A stretch of 64,000 nt of DNA from Luteimonas rhizosphaerae (GCF_002849595.1 NZ_NRQR01000024.1:45499-109498), one strand, 5' to 3'; numbered from the stretch's first letter, positions 33,627 to 44,151 are shown. The notes: generated by a model from the sequence alone, not told the origin. Numbers and translations are program-made.

Positions 33627-34808
33627 ATGGACACCGCCGACGACCTCATCGACGCCCCGGACATCGCCGCGCTGATGCCGCCCGCGCCCGGCGCGCCTGT
33701 CGCGCGGCCGCCCCTGTGGCGTCGCCTGTTGCCCGTGGTCGGCGGGTTCCTCGGCGGTGGCCTCGTCGGCGCGGGTGTCGCGGCCATCGCACTGCCGATG
33801 CTCGACGCGTTGCCGGCGTCCGCCGGGATCGCACTGCTGGCCGGTGTCTTCCTCTCGCTGTGGCCGAACATCGTGCTCCACGAGGCCGGCCATGCGCTGG
33901 CCGGGCTGTCGCGCGGCATGTCCGCGATCGCGTTCGGCGTGGGGCCGCTGCGCTGCGAGCGCGGCAGCGATCACCGCTGGCGCGTTCGCCACGGCGGCGG
34001 CGTGCGTGGCATCGGCGGGTTCGCAGCGCTGTTGCCGCGTGGCGAGCGCGGCCTGTCGCGCGTCGACCAGATGGTGTTCCTGTCGGGCGGACCGCTGGCG
34101 AACCTGCTGACGACGGCGGTCCTCGTCGCACTCGTGGCGTGGGCGCCGTTGCCGGCGTGGCTGGCCGGCGCGCTGCTCGGCACGGCGTTGGGCGCGGCGA
34201 CGCTCGGCCTCGGCAATCTGGTCCCGCTGCATCTGCACGGCTGGCGCTCCGACGGGCGCGGCCTGCTCGACCTGCTTCGGCGCACGCCCGATGCGGCGCT
34301 GCAACTGCAGATCAACCAGCTGATGGCATTGAGCCTGGCCGGCGTACGCCCGCGCGACTGGCCGGCCGCCGCGCTGCCCGCGAGCGAGGGCGCGATCGCC
34401 AGCACCGGCCTGCGGCAGTCGGCGCAGATGCTGCGGCTGTCGCACGCGATCGATGCCCGCGATGCGGCCCGCGCGCGGCCCGATGCGCTGGCGTTGACCG
34501 CCGCGTTCGCCGACGCGCCGCCGGTGTTCCAGAGCGCCATCGCCGTGTCGCTCGCCAGCCATGCGGCCCTGCTGGTCGGCGATCGCGGTCTGGTCTCGGC
34601 CTGGCGGCTGCGCTGCGAGGGCGGGCTGATGGACCTGTCGCCGTACCGCGCGTGGCTGGATGCGGAGATCGCACGCCTCGACGGCGACCGCGCTGCCGTC
34701 GCGTCGCATGTCGCGCGCGCACGCGCGCTGGTGGGACGGGTACCCGATGCGGCGAGCCGTCTGCTCGTCGACGAGCGGCTCGATGCGCTGCTCGACCCGG
34801 TCCCGTAG
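33627..34808 (+). CDS. M50-like membrane metalloprotease
   Basis: A 393-residue protein. Zinc motif HEAGH (His85) sits in a transmembrane segment after PNIVLHE; SGGPLANLL follows as in the M50/S2P family (xPxAN-type loop), and several hydrophobic segments span residues 30-200. The C-terminal 170 residues are soluble, helical and repetitive (TPR-like). The family cleaves substrates inside the membrane. The second part of the zinc site is replaced by the family's Asp in the later LGNLVPLHLHGWRSDG segment. Start at 33627 chosen for AGGAAGA upstream. Single gene. Confidence 0.75.
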   Translation: MDTADDLIDAPDIAALMPPAPGAPVARPPLWRRLLPVVGGFLGGGLVGAGVAAIALPMLDALPASAGIALLAGVFLSLWPNIVLHEAGHALAGLSRGMSAIAFGVGPLRCERGSDHRWRVRHGGGVRGIGGFAALLPRGERGLSRVDQMVFLSGGPLANLLTTAVLVALVAWAPLPAWLAGALLGTALGAATLGLGNLVPLHLHGWRSDGRGLLDLLRRTPDAALQLQINQLMALSLAGVRPRDWPAAALPASEGAIASTGLRQSAQMLRLSHAIDARDAARARPDALALTAAFADAPPVFQSAIAVSLASHAALLVGDRGLVSAWRLRCEGGLMDLSPYRAWLDAEIARLDGDRAAVASHVARARALVGRVPDAASRLLVDERLDALLDPVP

Positions 34809-34847
34809 GCGCGTGCCGGCGCGCGCGAGGCATTCCCATGGCGGCCC

Positions 34848-34871
34848 GTCGCGCGCGAGCCCGCGCCTGCA
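34848..34871. repeat. REP-like element
   Basis: GTCGCGCGCGAGCCCGCGCC plus TGCA; related to the cluster at 27565-27905. It lies 40 bp after the M50 gene. A half-related GTAGGCGCGTG appears just before it at about 34805. Confidence 0.5.
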
Positions 34872-34894
34872 CACGTGCTCGTGTGTAAAGGCTG

Positions 34895-34946
34895 CTTGAC
34901 ACGCAAAGATCGAGCGACGATGCTCGCTGTCAAGCTCACTTGACAC
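34895..34946. promoter_or_regulatory. candidate operator/promoter of the XRE operon
   Basis: CTTGACAC occurs twice (34895-34902 and 34939-34946), with TGTCAAG inverted between them (34928-34934) and an AGCGA...TCGCT inverted repeat (34913-34917/34924-34928). Clustered symmetry just upstream of the first gene of an operon that encodes an XRE regulator suggests an autoregulatory site; TTGACA also reads as a -35 element. Confidence 0.4.
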
Positions 34947-34957
34947 CCGGTGCCTTC

Positions 34958-35533
34958 ATGACGTTCCGCTCCGCCACGCGTCCTCTGCTTGCGACCTCCC
35001 TGCTGCTGCTCGTGGCAGCGCTCGCCCTGCGGCTCGCGGTGCCCGCGGCGCCCGACTGGACCAGCGGGCTGCTCCTGCTGTCGGGCGCGGCGCTGGGCGG
35101 GCTGGTGCTGTCGCGCCGCGCGGGGAGCTGCGCGGCCGCGCCGCCGGCGCTGCAGCGGCGCTACACCCGCGACATGCTGATCGGCATGGGCGCTTACGTC
35201 GCGTTGCTGGTCTGCTCGCTGCTGCTGCTGCGCCATGTCGAGGCGCCGGCGCTGCGCGCGCTGGTCGCGCTGCTGCCGGTCGCGCCGATCGCCCTGGTGT
35301 TGCGGGCGATGGTGCGCTTCATCCGCGGCGTCGACGAGCTGCAGCAACGCATCGAGCTGGAGGCGGTCTGCATCGCCGCCGCCGTGGTCTCGTTCGCCTA
35401 CATGACCGGCGGCTTCCTGCAGGCGGCGCGGGTCATCGACGTACCGGCGAGCGCGGCGATGCTGTGGGTCTTCCCGCTGGTCTGCGGCGGTTATGGCGTC
35501 GCCAAGGCCGTCGTCGCGCGGCGCTACCGTTGA
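34958..35533 (+). CDS. multi-pass membrane protein
   Basis: A 191-residue protein with five to six transmembrane helices. Not recognised beyond that: the loop FIRGVDELQQRIELEAVCIA is conserved in small membrane proteins that sit next to XRE regulators. The regulator gene starts 10 bp after its stop, so they form one transcript. The role is likely linked to a membrane signal, but this is inference. Confidence 0.65.
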   Translation: MTFRSATRPLLATSLLLLVAALALRLAVPAAPDWTSGLLLLSGAALGGLVLSRRAGSCAAAPPALQRRYTRDMLIGMGAYVALLVCSLLLLRHVEAPALRALVALLPVAPIALVLRAMVRFIRGVDELQQRIELEAVCIAAAVVSFAYMTGGFLQAARVIDVPASAAMLWVFPLVCGGYGVAKAVVARRYR

Positions 35534-35543
35534 GCACGCGGCG

Positions 35544-35744
35544 ATGAAGAGCCGGGTCCGCGACCTGCGCGAGGCGCGCGGCTGGTCACAAGCGCAGCTG
35601 GGCGAACGTCTTGAGGTTTCGAGACAGACGATCAACGCGATCGAGACCGGCAAGTACGACCCCAGCCTGCCCCTGGCGTTCCGCATCGCACGCGAGTTCG
35701 CCGAACCCATCGAATCCATTTTCCTGTTCGAGGACGCTTCATGA
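35544..35744 (+). CDS. XRE-family transcriptional regulator (small)
   Basis: A 66-residue one-domain helix-turn-helix protein: VRDLREARGWSQAQLGERLE, VSRQTINAIETGKYDPSLPL, AFRIAREFAEPIESIFLFED. This is the YozG/PHO-like class of small Cro-type repressors found with membrane partners. It would bind an operator near the operon start (candidate at 34895-34946). Its stop overlaps the start of the next gene (ATGA). Confidence 0.92.
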   Translation: MKSRVRDLREARGWSQAQLGERLEVSRQTINAIETGKYDPSLPLAFRIAREFAEPIESIFLFEDAS

Positions 35745-37261
35745 GACAGACGACCTCCCTCCTGCTGGCCCTGGCCGCGACAGCCTGCGTCGCGGGCTGC
35801 GCCGACAGCGGTCCCGCGCCGGGCGCCGAGCCCGCCGCCGCGACGCGCCTGTTCGGCGACCTCCCCTTCCACGGCTGCACGCTCGACGGCGGCATCGCGT
35901 CGGCGCGCGTCGAGGCGCAATGCGCGACGTTCGAGGTACCCGAGGATCCGGACGCACCCGAGGGCCGCCGCATCGGCCTCAACATCGCCTGGCTGCCGGC
36001 GGGCGGCGATGGCGGCACGGGCGATCCGGTGTTCTTCCTCGCCGGCGGTCCCGGCCAGGCGGCCACCGAGCTCGCCGCGCACATCAACGGCGCCCTGCGC
36101 GAAGTGCGGCGCCAGCGCGACATCGTGCTGATCGACCAGCGCGGCACGGGCCGGTCGAATCCGCTGGACTGCGTCGATGCCGCGGGCGATCCGCTGCCGC
36201 TCGACGCGTTGACGGTGCCGACCGCCGCGGAGCTCGACGCCTACGTCGGCCGCTGCGTCGACGGGCTGGCCGGGCGCGCGGATCCGCGCTTCTACACCAC
36301 CGGTCACGCGATCCGTGATCTCGACGCGGTGCGCGAAGCGCTCGGCGCGGAGACCGTCAACCTGATCGGCGGCTCCTACGGCACGCGCGTCGCGCAGCAG
36401 TACGCGGCCGAATACCCGGCGCGCACCCGCAGCCTGGTGCTCGACGGCGTGGCGCCGAATGATCTGGTCGTCGGCGGCGAGTTCGCGCACACGTTCGAGG
36501 ACGCGCTGCGCCTGCAGTCGGCGCAGTGCCAGGCCGATGCGACCTGCCGCGCGCGCTATCCGGTCGACCTGCAGCGCCAGCTGCGCGGCCTGATGACCAC
36601 CCTGGCGGCCGCACCGGCCGAGGCCGCGTTTCGCGATCCGACCAGCGGTGCGCAGCGCGCGGGCACGGTCACGCCGGACACGGTGACTGGCCTCGCGTTC
36701 CTGTTCTCGTATGCGCCGCAGACCGCGTCGCTTCTGCCGCTGATGCTCGACGAAGCCAGCCAGGGCCGCTACGGCCCGCTGCTGTCGCTGTCGCATCTGA
36801 TGAACGACAACGTCGCCGGGCAGATGACGCGCGGCATGCAGTGGTCGGTGATCTGCGCCGAAGATGCGGGCCGCTATCGCGAGGACGCGCGCACCGCCGA
36901 CACGATCCTCGGCCCGGAGGTCGCGCAGATGTTCTTCGGCGCCTGCCGCACCTGGCCCACCGGCACCCCGCGCGCCGACCACACGGCGCCGCTGCAGTCG
37001 GATGTGCCGGCGCTGTTGCTGTCGGGCGAACTCGACCCGGTGACGCCACCGGCCTACGCCGAACGCGTGCTCGCCACCCTGCCCAACGGTCGCCATCTGG
37101 TGCTGCAGGGCCAGGGCCACGGCACGCTGGCGCTGGGCTGCATGCCGAAGCTGCTGGCGCAGTTCATCGAGTCCACCGATGCCACGGCGCTCGACGCCGC
37201 CTGCCTCGACACGATGCGGCCGGTGCCGCCGTTCACCAGCTTCAACGGCTGGGAACCATGA
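35741..37261 (+). CDS. alpha/beta hydrolase, TAP-like (tripeptidyl aminopeptidase-type), lipoprotein
   Basis: A 506-residue hydrolase. N-terminal LALAATACVAGC reads as a lipobox, so it is probably exported and lipid-anchored. VFFLAGGPGQAA and IDQRGTGRSNPLDC (oxyanion and RGxG motifs) precede the nucleophile elbow GGSYGT (Ser about residue 209); LSGELDPVTPPAYAERV carries the acid residue and GQGHGT the His. Such proteins cleave peptides or esters. The ATG overlaps the stop of the XRE gene (35741-35744), so translation is coupled. Confidence 0.88.
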   Translation: MRQTTSLLLALAATACVAGCADSGPAPGAEPAAATRLFGDLPFHGCTLDGGIASARVEAQCATFEVPEDPDAPEGRRIGLNIAWLPAGGDGGTGDPVFFLAGGPGQAATELAAHINGALREVRRQRDIVLIDQRGTGRSNPLDCVDAAGDPLPLDALTVPTAAELDAYVGRCVDGLAGRADPRFYTTGHAIRDLDAVREALGAETVNLIGGSYGTRVAQQYAAEYPARTRSLVLDGVAPNDLVVGGEFAHTFEDALRLQSAQCQADATCRARYPVDLQRQLRGLMTTLAAAPAEAAFRDPTSGAQRAGTVTPDTVTGLAFLFSYAPQTASLLPLMLDEASQGRYGPLLSLSHLMNDNVAGQMTRGMQWSVICAEDAGRYREDARTADTILGPEVAQMFFGACRTWPTGTPRADHTAPLQSDVPALLLSGELDPVTPPAYAERVLATLPNGRHLVLQGQGHGTLALGCMPKLLAQFIESTDATALDAACLDTMRPVPPFTSFNGWEP

Positions 37262-37343
37262 CCCGCGCGTCCGCCGCGGCGCGCGCGGCCCGCCCGCGCA
37301 TCGCCTGCGCCTTCTTCCGATCTTCCATTGCGAGCGCCTGCCC

Positions 37344-38086
<743 letters not shown>

Positions 38087-38090
<4 letters not shown>

Positions 38091-39250
38091 GCACCCATCG
38101 CAAGACCTCGAACCTGACCGCACTGTGGTGCGTGATGCGCAAGGAACTGCTCGACATCGGCCGCGACCGGCGCACGCTGTTCATGGCGCTGTTCCTCGGG
38201 CCACTGCTGTATCCCTTGATGATGTTCGGCATGAACTTCATGGCCGAGAAGCGCATGACCACCGGCCAGGACAGGATCCTCGAGGTGCCGGTGGTCGGCG
38301 CCGAGCACGCGCCGAACCTGGTCGCGCATCTCGCGACCCTCGGCATCCGCGCGATCGATCCGCCGGCCGATCTCGATGCGGCGATCGCGCGGCAGGATGT
38401 CGACGTGGCGATCGCGATCGACGCGGACTTCGCCGACGACTGGCACGCCGGACGCCCGGCGACGATCGAGATCCTCAGCGACAGTACGCGACGCAGTTCG
38501 GATGTGCCCACGGCGCGCGTACGCGCGGCGATCGGCGGCTACGGCGCCCATCCGTCGGTGATGCGGCCGATCGGCATCGGCACCCGCGACCTGGCGACCG
38601 AGGAAGCCAAGCGCGGCGTGCTGCTGGCGGTGCTGCTGCCCTACCTGCTGATCCTGTCGAGCTTCATCGGCGGCTCCTATCTGATCCTCGACGCGACCGC
38701 GGGCGAACGCGAGCGGCAGTCGCTGGAACCGCTGCTGGCGACGCCGGCGGCGCGTGGCGCGATCGTCAGCGGCAAGATCGCCGCGGCCTGCGCGATCGGT
38801 GTGCTGTCACTGCTGTTGACGCTGCTCGCCTTCAAGATCAGTGCGCAGATGGGCACGAGTGCGGCGCGGATGCTCGACGTCAGTTTCCTGGCGATCGGCA
38901 AGATGCTGGTCGTGCTGCTGCCGATGCTGTTGATCGGCACGTCGCTCCTGACCTTCCTGGCCGCGACCGCCAAGAGCATGAAGGAGGCGCAGAGCCACAT
39001 GGTGTGGCTGATGCTGTTGCCGATGGTGCCGAGCTTCATGTTGATGATCAATCCGATCAAGACCGAGCTGTGGCAGTTCGCGGTGCCGTTCCTCGCGCAG
39101 AACCAGCTGCTGCTGAAGGTGATCCGCGCCGAGCAGATCCCGATGCAGGTCTGGGGGATCTACCTTACGGCCAGCGTCGCGCTCGCGGCGCTGCTGTGGT
39201 TCGCCGCAGTGCAACGCTACCGGCAGGAGCGCCTGGCCGTCGCCGGCTGA
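38087..39250 (+). CDS. ABC-2 type permease (NatB-like)
   Basis: A 387-residue permease. One N-terminal transmembrane helix (LFMALFLGPLLYPLMMFGMN) is followed by a large periplasmic loop (residues about 60-170), then five more helices. QSLEPLLATPAARGAIVSGK is the conserved ABC-2 intracellular motif. It pairs with the ATPase encoded just upstream. A strong bidirectional terminator follows at 39286-39318. Confidence 0.9.
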
Positions 39251-39285
39251 CGTCGCAGGTCACGGCTCCGGCGCAGGAGGCGCCA

Positions 39286-39318
39286 ACAAAAAAGCCCGGC
39301 ACTGCCGGGCTTTTTTTG
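39286..39318. terminator. bidirectional Rho-independent terminator
   Basis: AAAAAAGCCCGGC-ACT-GCCGGGCTTTTTTT has a seven-to-eight bp GC stem with A and T runs on each side. It ends the natAB-like transcript on the plus strand and the convergent TonB-domain lipoprotein gene on the minus strand. Confidence 0.92.
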
Positions 39319-39353
39319 TCCACTCGCGCCGCCCTGCGGCGACGCGGCCAGCC

Positions 39354-40397
39354 TCAGTTGCCGCTGGGCGAGAACCCGATCGACCGGCGCGTGGTCACCG
39401 GTGCGGGCACCGGTTCGAAACGCCAGCGACGCACGGCATTGAGCGCTTCACGGTCGAAGGTGCGCGGCGGATCAGCGCGCACGACGCGGGCGTTGGTCAC
39501 CGAGCCGTCGACACCGACGGTGAACTCGACCTGCACTTCGCCGGACGTGCCCGCGCGCAGCGCCTCGGGCGGATAACGCGGCGCAGGCGTGTTGACCGGA
39601 CGCAGCTGCGCCGGGGTCGCGGCGGCGGGCGCGGCCGGCGTCGGTGCGGCCGCAGCCGGCGGTGGCGCGGCGGCCTGTTGGCGGGCGGCTTCCTGGCGGG
39701 CGGTTTCGGCGCGGGCCGCGGCCTCGCGGTTGGCTTCCTGCTCCGCAGCCTGCTGCTGGGCCAGGGCCTGCGCGGCGGTGGCCTGCGCCTGCTGCTGCTG
39801 CTGCGCGCGCTCGCGCTCCAGTTGTTCCTGCCGCTGCGTTTCCTGCTCGGCGGTGAGCTTCTGCTCCTCGGCGCGGCGGGCATTCTCTTCTTCGGCGGCG
39901 ACGATGCTCGCGCGCAGTCGCTCGACCGCCGGATGCGCCGCGTCGGCGCGCTCGATCAACCCGAGCAGACGCCGCGCTTCGGCGAAGTCCCCGCGGTCGC
40001 GGCTCTGCTCGGTCGCAATGACCGTCATCGGCAACAGGTCGATCAGTGCGCTGGACGCGGCAGCGTCGCCGGCTTCCTTGTCGCGCAGCGCCAGGTAGTA
40101 CTCCATCGCGCTTTCGCCGACCGGCGAGTACAGCCGGCTTTCCTGGTAGGCCTTGTTGGCCTCGGTGCGCAGCTGCTCGACCGACAGGCCGGCGAGCGAG
40201 GCGTCGGCCTGCTGCTGGGCCTTGGCCGCTTCTTCGACCGCCTGCGCCTGCACGGCACTCGCCGCCGCAGCCGGTGTGTCCGCCGGTGCGACCGGTTCCT
40301 CCTGCGAGCCACACGCGCCGAGTCCCGCCACCAGGCAGACTCCCCCCATGACGCGCAGCCAAGCCGCCCGCGAAGGCGTCGATTGCGATGGATACAT
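39354..40397 (-). CDS. TonB-domain lipoprotein
   Basis: A 347-residue protein. The N-terminus ends in LVAGLGACGS, a lipobox, so it should be lipid-anchored instead of carrying the usual TonB transmembrane anchor. Next comes a helical part (residues about 40-150), then a Gln/Glu/Ala coiled coil and a Pro/Ala-rich linker. The TonB C-terminal domain follows with NTPAPRYPPEALRAGTSGEV, QVEFTVGVDGSVTNARVV and REALNAVRRWRFEP. Energy-transducing TonB needs ExbB contact through its membrane helix, so this protein may serve another role. GGGGA precedes the ATG at 40397. Confidence 0.82.
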   Translation of the reverse strand: MYPSQSTPSRAAWLRVMGGVCLVAGLGACGSQEEPVAPADTPAAAASAVQAQAVEEAAKAQQQADASLAGLSVEQLRTEANKAYQESRLYSPVGESAMEYYLALRDKEAGDAAASSALIDLLPMTVIATEQSRDRGDFAEARRLLGLIERADAAHPAVERLRASIVAAEEENARRAEEQKLTAEQETQRQEQLERERAQQQQQAQATAAQALAQQQAAEQEANREAAARAETARQEAARQQAAAPPPAAAAPTPAAPAAATPAQLRPVNTPAPRYPPEALRAGTSGEVQVEFTVGVDGSVTNARVVRADPPRTFDREALNAVRRWRFEPVPAPVTTRRSIGFSPSGN

Positions 40398-40572
40398 GAT
40401 CTTTCCCCAAGGATGCATGTCTGCAAGACTGCGTAGGACGCGACAGCGGGCGCGATTTGTCAACTGGCACGCGCGATCGGCGTGCGTGGGCTGTCGACAC
40501 GATCACGGATTGTTGCCGGACGTTGGCCCCCGTTCCGTATGATTCCGACGCAGGTCGGCGCCGCGTGCGCGC
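40398..40572. other. intergenic between mnmE and the TonB-domain gene
   Basis: Promoter region of the minus-strand TonB-domain gene and the 3' side of mnmE. No specific element was identified. Confidence 0.3.
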
Positions 40573-41907
40573 TCACTTGCCGATGCAGAAACTCGAGAAG
40601 ATGTGCCCCAGCAGGTCGTCGGGGAGCACCCGGCCGGTGATCTCGCCGGTCGCGTCGTGCGCCTCGCGCAGGGCCTCGGCGGTCAGCTCGAGCACGTCGG
40701 CGCGCAGCGTGACGCGGGCAGCGGCCACCGCGTCGCGCGCACGACGCAGGCCGTCGATGTGCCGACTGCGCGCGGTGAACGCGCCCTCGCCGGCGTCGTG
40801 CGTGCCGCCCGCGTGTGCATGCAGCGCCGCCCGCAGCGCGTCGAGACCGGCGCCGGTCCGCGCCGACACCGCCAGCACGCCTTCGCCCAGCGGCGCGGGG
40901 TCGTCGAGCAGGTCGCACTTGTTGTGCAGCCACAGCGTGGCCGGCACGCCGGCGATCGCGTCGGCGATGGCGGCCGTGCCCGCGGCCGGCGCGCGCGCGT
41001 CGAGCACGACGAGCGCCAGGTCCGCGCGCTGCAGTTCCCCGCGCGCGCGTCGCATGCCTTCACGTTCGATCGCATCGCCGTCCTCGCGCAGGCCGGCGGT
41101 GTCGACGAGGGTCAGCTCGATGCCGTCGATGCGCACGGTTTCCTGCAACAGGTCGCGCGTGGTGCCGGCGATGTCGGTGACGATCGCGCGGTCGCTGCCG
41201 GCCAGCGCGTTGAGCAGCGAACTCTTGCCGGCGTTCGGCGGGCCGACGATCACCGCGTGCACGCCGTCGCGCAGCTTGCGGCCCTGCTCGGCGTCGGCCA
41301 GCAGCGCGTCGAGCCGCTCGACCAGCGCATCGATGCGTGCGGCGACGACGTCGCCGCCGAGCGTGTCGATGGGCTCGTCGGAGAAATCGATCATCGCCTC
41401 GACGTGCACGCGCAGTTCGAGCAGCGCCGCGGCGATGGCATCGACCTGCGCCGAGAACACGCCATCGAGCGCGCGTCGCGCCGCGCGCGCCGCGCGCACG
41501 TCGCCGGCGGCGATCAGGTCGGCGACGGCTTCGGCCTGGGTCAGGTCGAGCCGTCCGTTGAGGAAGGCGCGTTCGCTGAACTCGCCGGCCCGCGCGAGCC
41601 GGGCGCCGAGCGCACGCGTGCACGCCAGCAACTGCTGCAGGACGACCGGGCTGCCGTGGGCCTGCAGCTCGACAACGTCCTCGCCGGTGTAACTGGCCGG
41701 GGCGACGAATGCGAGCGCCAGGCCGTCGTCGAGGACCTGGCCGTCGGCGTCGTGGAAACGCACGTAGTGGGCATGCCGCGGCGTCAGTGCGCGCGCGCAG
41801 ATGGCCCGGGCGATGTCGCGCGCCGCTGGCCCCGAGAGCCGCACGATGCCGACGCCGCCGGCGCCGGCGGGCGTCGCGATCGCGGCGATGGTGTCGGTGT
41901 CGTGCAT
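40573..41907 (-). CDS. mnmE: tRNA modification GTPase MnmE
   Basis: A 444-residue GTPase that, with MnmG, installs the cmnm5 group on U34 of certain tRNAs. N-terminal folate domain ([20 protein letters not shown]), central GTPase with Walker [13 protein letters not shown] (residues about 222-233), [10 protein letters not shown] and DTAGLRE, and the C-terminal FCIGK ending, whose Cys is catalytic. Length and motifs are complete. It follows yidC in the conserved order rpmH-rnpA-yidC-mnmE. Confidence 0.96.
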   Translation of the reverse strand: MHDTDTIAAIATPAGAGGVGIVRLSGPAARDIARAICARALTPRHAHYVRFHDADGQVLDDGLALAFVAPASYTGEDVVELQAHGSPVVLQQLLACTRALGARLARAGEFSERAFLNGRLDLTQAEAVADLIAAGDVRAARAARRALDGVFSAQVDAIAAALLELRVHVEAMIDFSDEPIDTLGGDVVAARIDALVERLDALLADAEQGRKLRDGVHAVIVGPPNAGKSSLLNALAGSDRAIVTDIAGTTRDLLQETVRIDGIELTLVDTAGLREDGDAIEREGMRRARGELQRADLALVVLDARAPAAGTAAIADAIAGVPATLWLHNKCDLLDDPAPLGEGVLAVSARTGAGLDALRAALHAHAGGTHDAGEGAFTARSRHIDGLRRARDAVAAARVTLRADVLELTAEALREAHDATGEITGRVLPDDLLGHIFSSFCIGK

Positions 41908-41927
41908 GGCGCGATTCTCGCAGAACG

Positions 41928-41955
41928 CACAAGCCCGCCGGGCGGCGGGCTTGTG
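41928..41955. terminator. strong hairpin between yidC and mnmE
   Basis: CACAAGCCCGCC, a GGGC loop and GGCGGGCTTGTG form a perfect 12-bp stem. There is no T-run, so it could be a terminator of weak type, an attenuator, or a processing site between yidC and mnmE. Confidence 0.5.
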
Positions 41956-41991
41956 GAAAGGACGGTGGCGGGTGCGGCCCGCCGCATGGGG

Positions 41992-43666
41992 TCAGGCCTT
42001 GGCCGGCGCCTCGCTGTAGCGCTTGATCATCCACCACTGCTGCAGCAGGCCGAGGCCGCCGTTGGTGACCCAGTACAGCACCAGGCCCGAGGGGAAGAAG
42101 ACCATGATGACGCCGAAGATCAGCGGCATGAACTGCATGATCTTCTGCTGCATCGGATCCATGCCGACCATCGGCGTGAGCTTCTGGGTCGCCCACATGA
42201 TCGCGATGTTGAGCACCGGCAGGATGAAGTAGGGATCGCGCGCGGTCAGGTCCTGGATCCACAGCATCCACGGCGTGTGGCGCAGTTCCACCGATTCCAG
42301 CAGCACCCAGTACAGCGCGAAGAACACCGGCATCTGCAGCAGCACCGGCAGGCAGCCGCCGACGGGATTGATCTTTTCCTTCTTGTAGAGCTCCATCATC
42401 GCCTGCTGGAACTTCTGCTTGTCGTCGCCGTAACGTTCCTTGAGCTGGGCGATGCGCGGCTGGAACTTGCGCATCTTGGCCATCGACTTGTACTGCGCGA
42501 CCGACAGCGGATACAGCGCCAGCTTCACCAGCAGCACCAGGCCGATGATCGACCAGCCCCAGTTGCCGATCAGACCGTGCAGCTTGGCGAGGATCCAGAA
42601 CAGGCCCTCGCCGAGCATCGCGAAGATCGAGAAGCGGCTGTAGTCGACGACGCGGTCGAGCCCGCGCACGCCTTCGGCGCGGATCAGGTCGACCTGCTTG
42701 GGTCCGACCCACAGGCGCGCCGTGGTGGCGACCTGCTGGCCGGCGGCGACCGAGACCGGCGGTCCCATTTCGCGGATCAGGTACCGCGGCGCACCGGTGC
42801 TGGCGTCGACCTGCATCGAGACCGTGCTGACGCCTTCGGGCTGCGGGATCCAGGCGCTGAAGAAATGGTGCTGGACCATCGCGACCCAGACCTGGCTGTC
42901 CTGAGCGTTGAGCGGGCCGTCGTCGGCGAAGTCGGCGAGCTGGCGGCGACCGTAGCCGATCTCGTCACCGAACCAGGTCGCGCCGACCAGGCTGTAGGAC
43001 TCGGGATTGGTCATGCCGCGCTTCATCGCCGGCGCGGTGCGCGTCAGCTGGCGGTAGGCGAAGCCCTGCCACGGCGCGCCGCTGGCATTGACGACTTCGT
43101 CGCGCACTTCGATGGCGTACCCGCCACGGGTCAGGATGAAGCTGCGGCGGATGGTCACGCCGTCGCCGTCGGTCCAGACGAACGGCACGACCACGGTGTT
43201 CTCGCCGTCGACCAGGGCGACGGTCGCTTCCGGGCGTTCCGCCGCGAAGCCGGCCTCGTGCGTCGGCGCCGCATTCGCGCTGCTGACCCAGCCGCTCTGC
43301 GCGGCGTAATAGTGCAGCGGGTCGGGATCGAACATCCGCACCGGCGGGCTGCCGTCGTCGCGGGTCTGCGGATAGGCCAGCAGGTCGGCCTGGACCACGT
43401 TGCCGCCATCGAGCACGACGCGCAGCACGTCGGTCTGCACGACGACCTGGCGGTTGGCCGCGGGCGGCGCGGCGACTTCGGTCGGCGCGGCGCCGGGCAC
43501 CGCGGGTGCGGCCGGGGCATTGGGGATCGCGGCGCTGCCGGCCGCGGCGGTCGCCGACGGCACGGTGGAGGACGCGGCCGTCTGGCTCGTGGCCTGCGCC
43601 TGCGGCGGCGCGGCCTGTTCCTTCCCCCACTCCATCCACAACAGCACGGCGACGGGTCTGGTTCAT
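41992..43666 (-). CDS. yidC: membrane protein insertase YidC, N-terminus frameshifted as read
   Basis: From GTG 43647 the frame gives [20 protein letters not shown], a periplasmic domain, and the conserved insertase core ([80 protein letters not shown]). YidC inserts and folds inner-membrane proteins with or without SecYEG. The normal first helix is damaged: MNQTR (ATG 43666) is in one frame and VAVLLWMEW in another, with about 30 bp of helix code missing between. As yidC is normally essential this should be checked; otherwise translation would have to use an internal start. rnpA ends 14 bp upstream; no yidD is present. Confidence 0.9.
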
Positions 43667-43679
43667 CAGGCGGGCACGC

Positions 43680-44099
43680 TCATGCGCCGGCGGACGCCGG
43701 CGGGGATGGGAGGATCGGGGCGGCCGGCATTGTGCCGCCCATGGCCACGGGCGGCAATGCGCGGGCACGGCGCAACGCGCCGACGAAGGCCTCGACGATC
43801 GAGGAATGGTCGGCCTGCGCGGCGGCCGGACGCGCCACGACGACATAGGCGCCGGGCGGCAGGTCCGCGCGGAGCTGGCGAAACTGCTCGCGCAGGATGC
43901 GTTTGATGCGGTTGCGGCCGACGGCGCGCTTGTCGACCTTGCGCGAGACCGCCAGACCCAGGCGCGCGCCGCCAGGCTCGCGCAGGATGTGCACGGCGAG
44001 CAACGGGGTCGCGGTGCGCTTCGCCTCGGCAAAGACGCGGTCGAATTCGGCGCGCAGGCGCACGCGCGCGCTCCGCGGGAAGCGGACGGCGGCGTTCAT
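43680..44099 (-). CDS. rnpA: ribonuclease P protein component
   Basis: A 139-residue basic protein: RFPRSARVRLRAEFDRVFAE, LGLAVSRKVDKRAVGRNRIK and RILREQF are the RNase P signature. It assists the RNA subunit in maturing tRNA 5' ends. The C-terminal tail is Ala/Pro-rich. It follows rpmH (52 bp) as in most bacteria. The start at 44099 gives the family opening; a longer frame upstream overlaps the rpmH gap. Confidence 0.95.
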   Translation of the reverse strand: MNAAVRFPRSARVRLRAEFDRVFAEAKRTATPLLAVHILREPGGARLGLAVSRKVDKRAVGRNRIKRILREQFRQLRADLPPGAYVVVARPAAAQADHSSIVEAFVGALRRARALPPVAMGGTMPAAPILPSPPASAGA

Positions 44100-44151
44100 C
44101 GGATCAGGACAGCAGACCGGTGGGCGAGCACGCTCCCCCACCCGGCGGACT

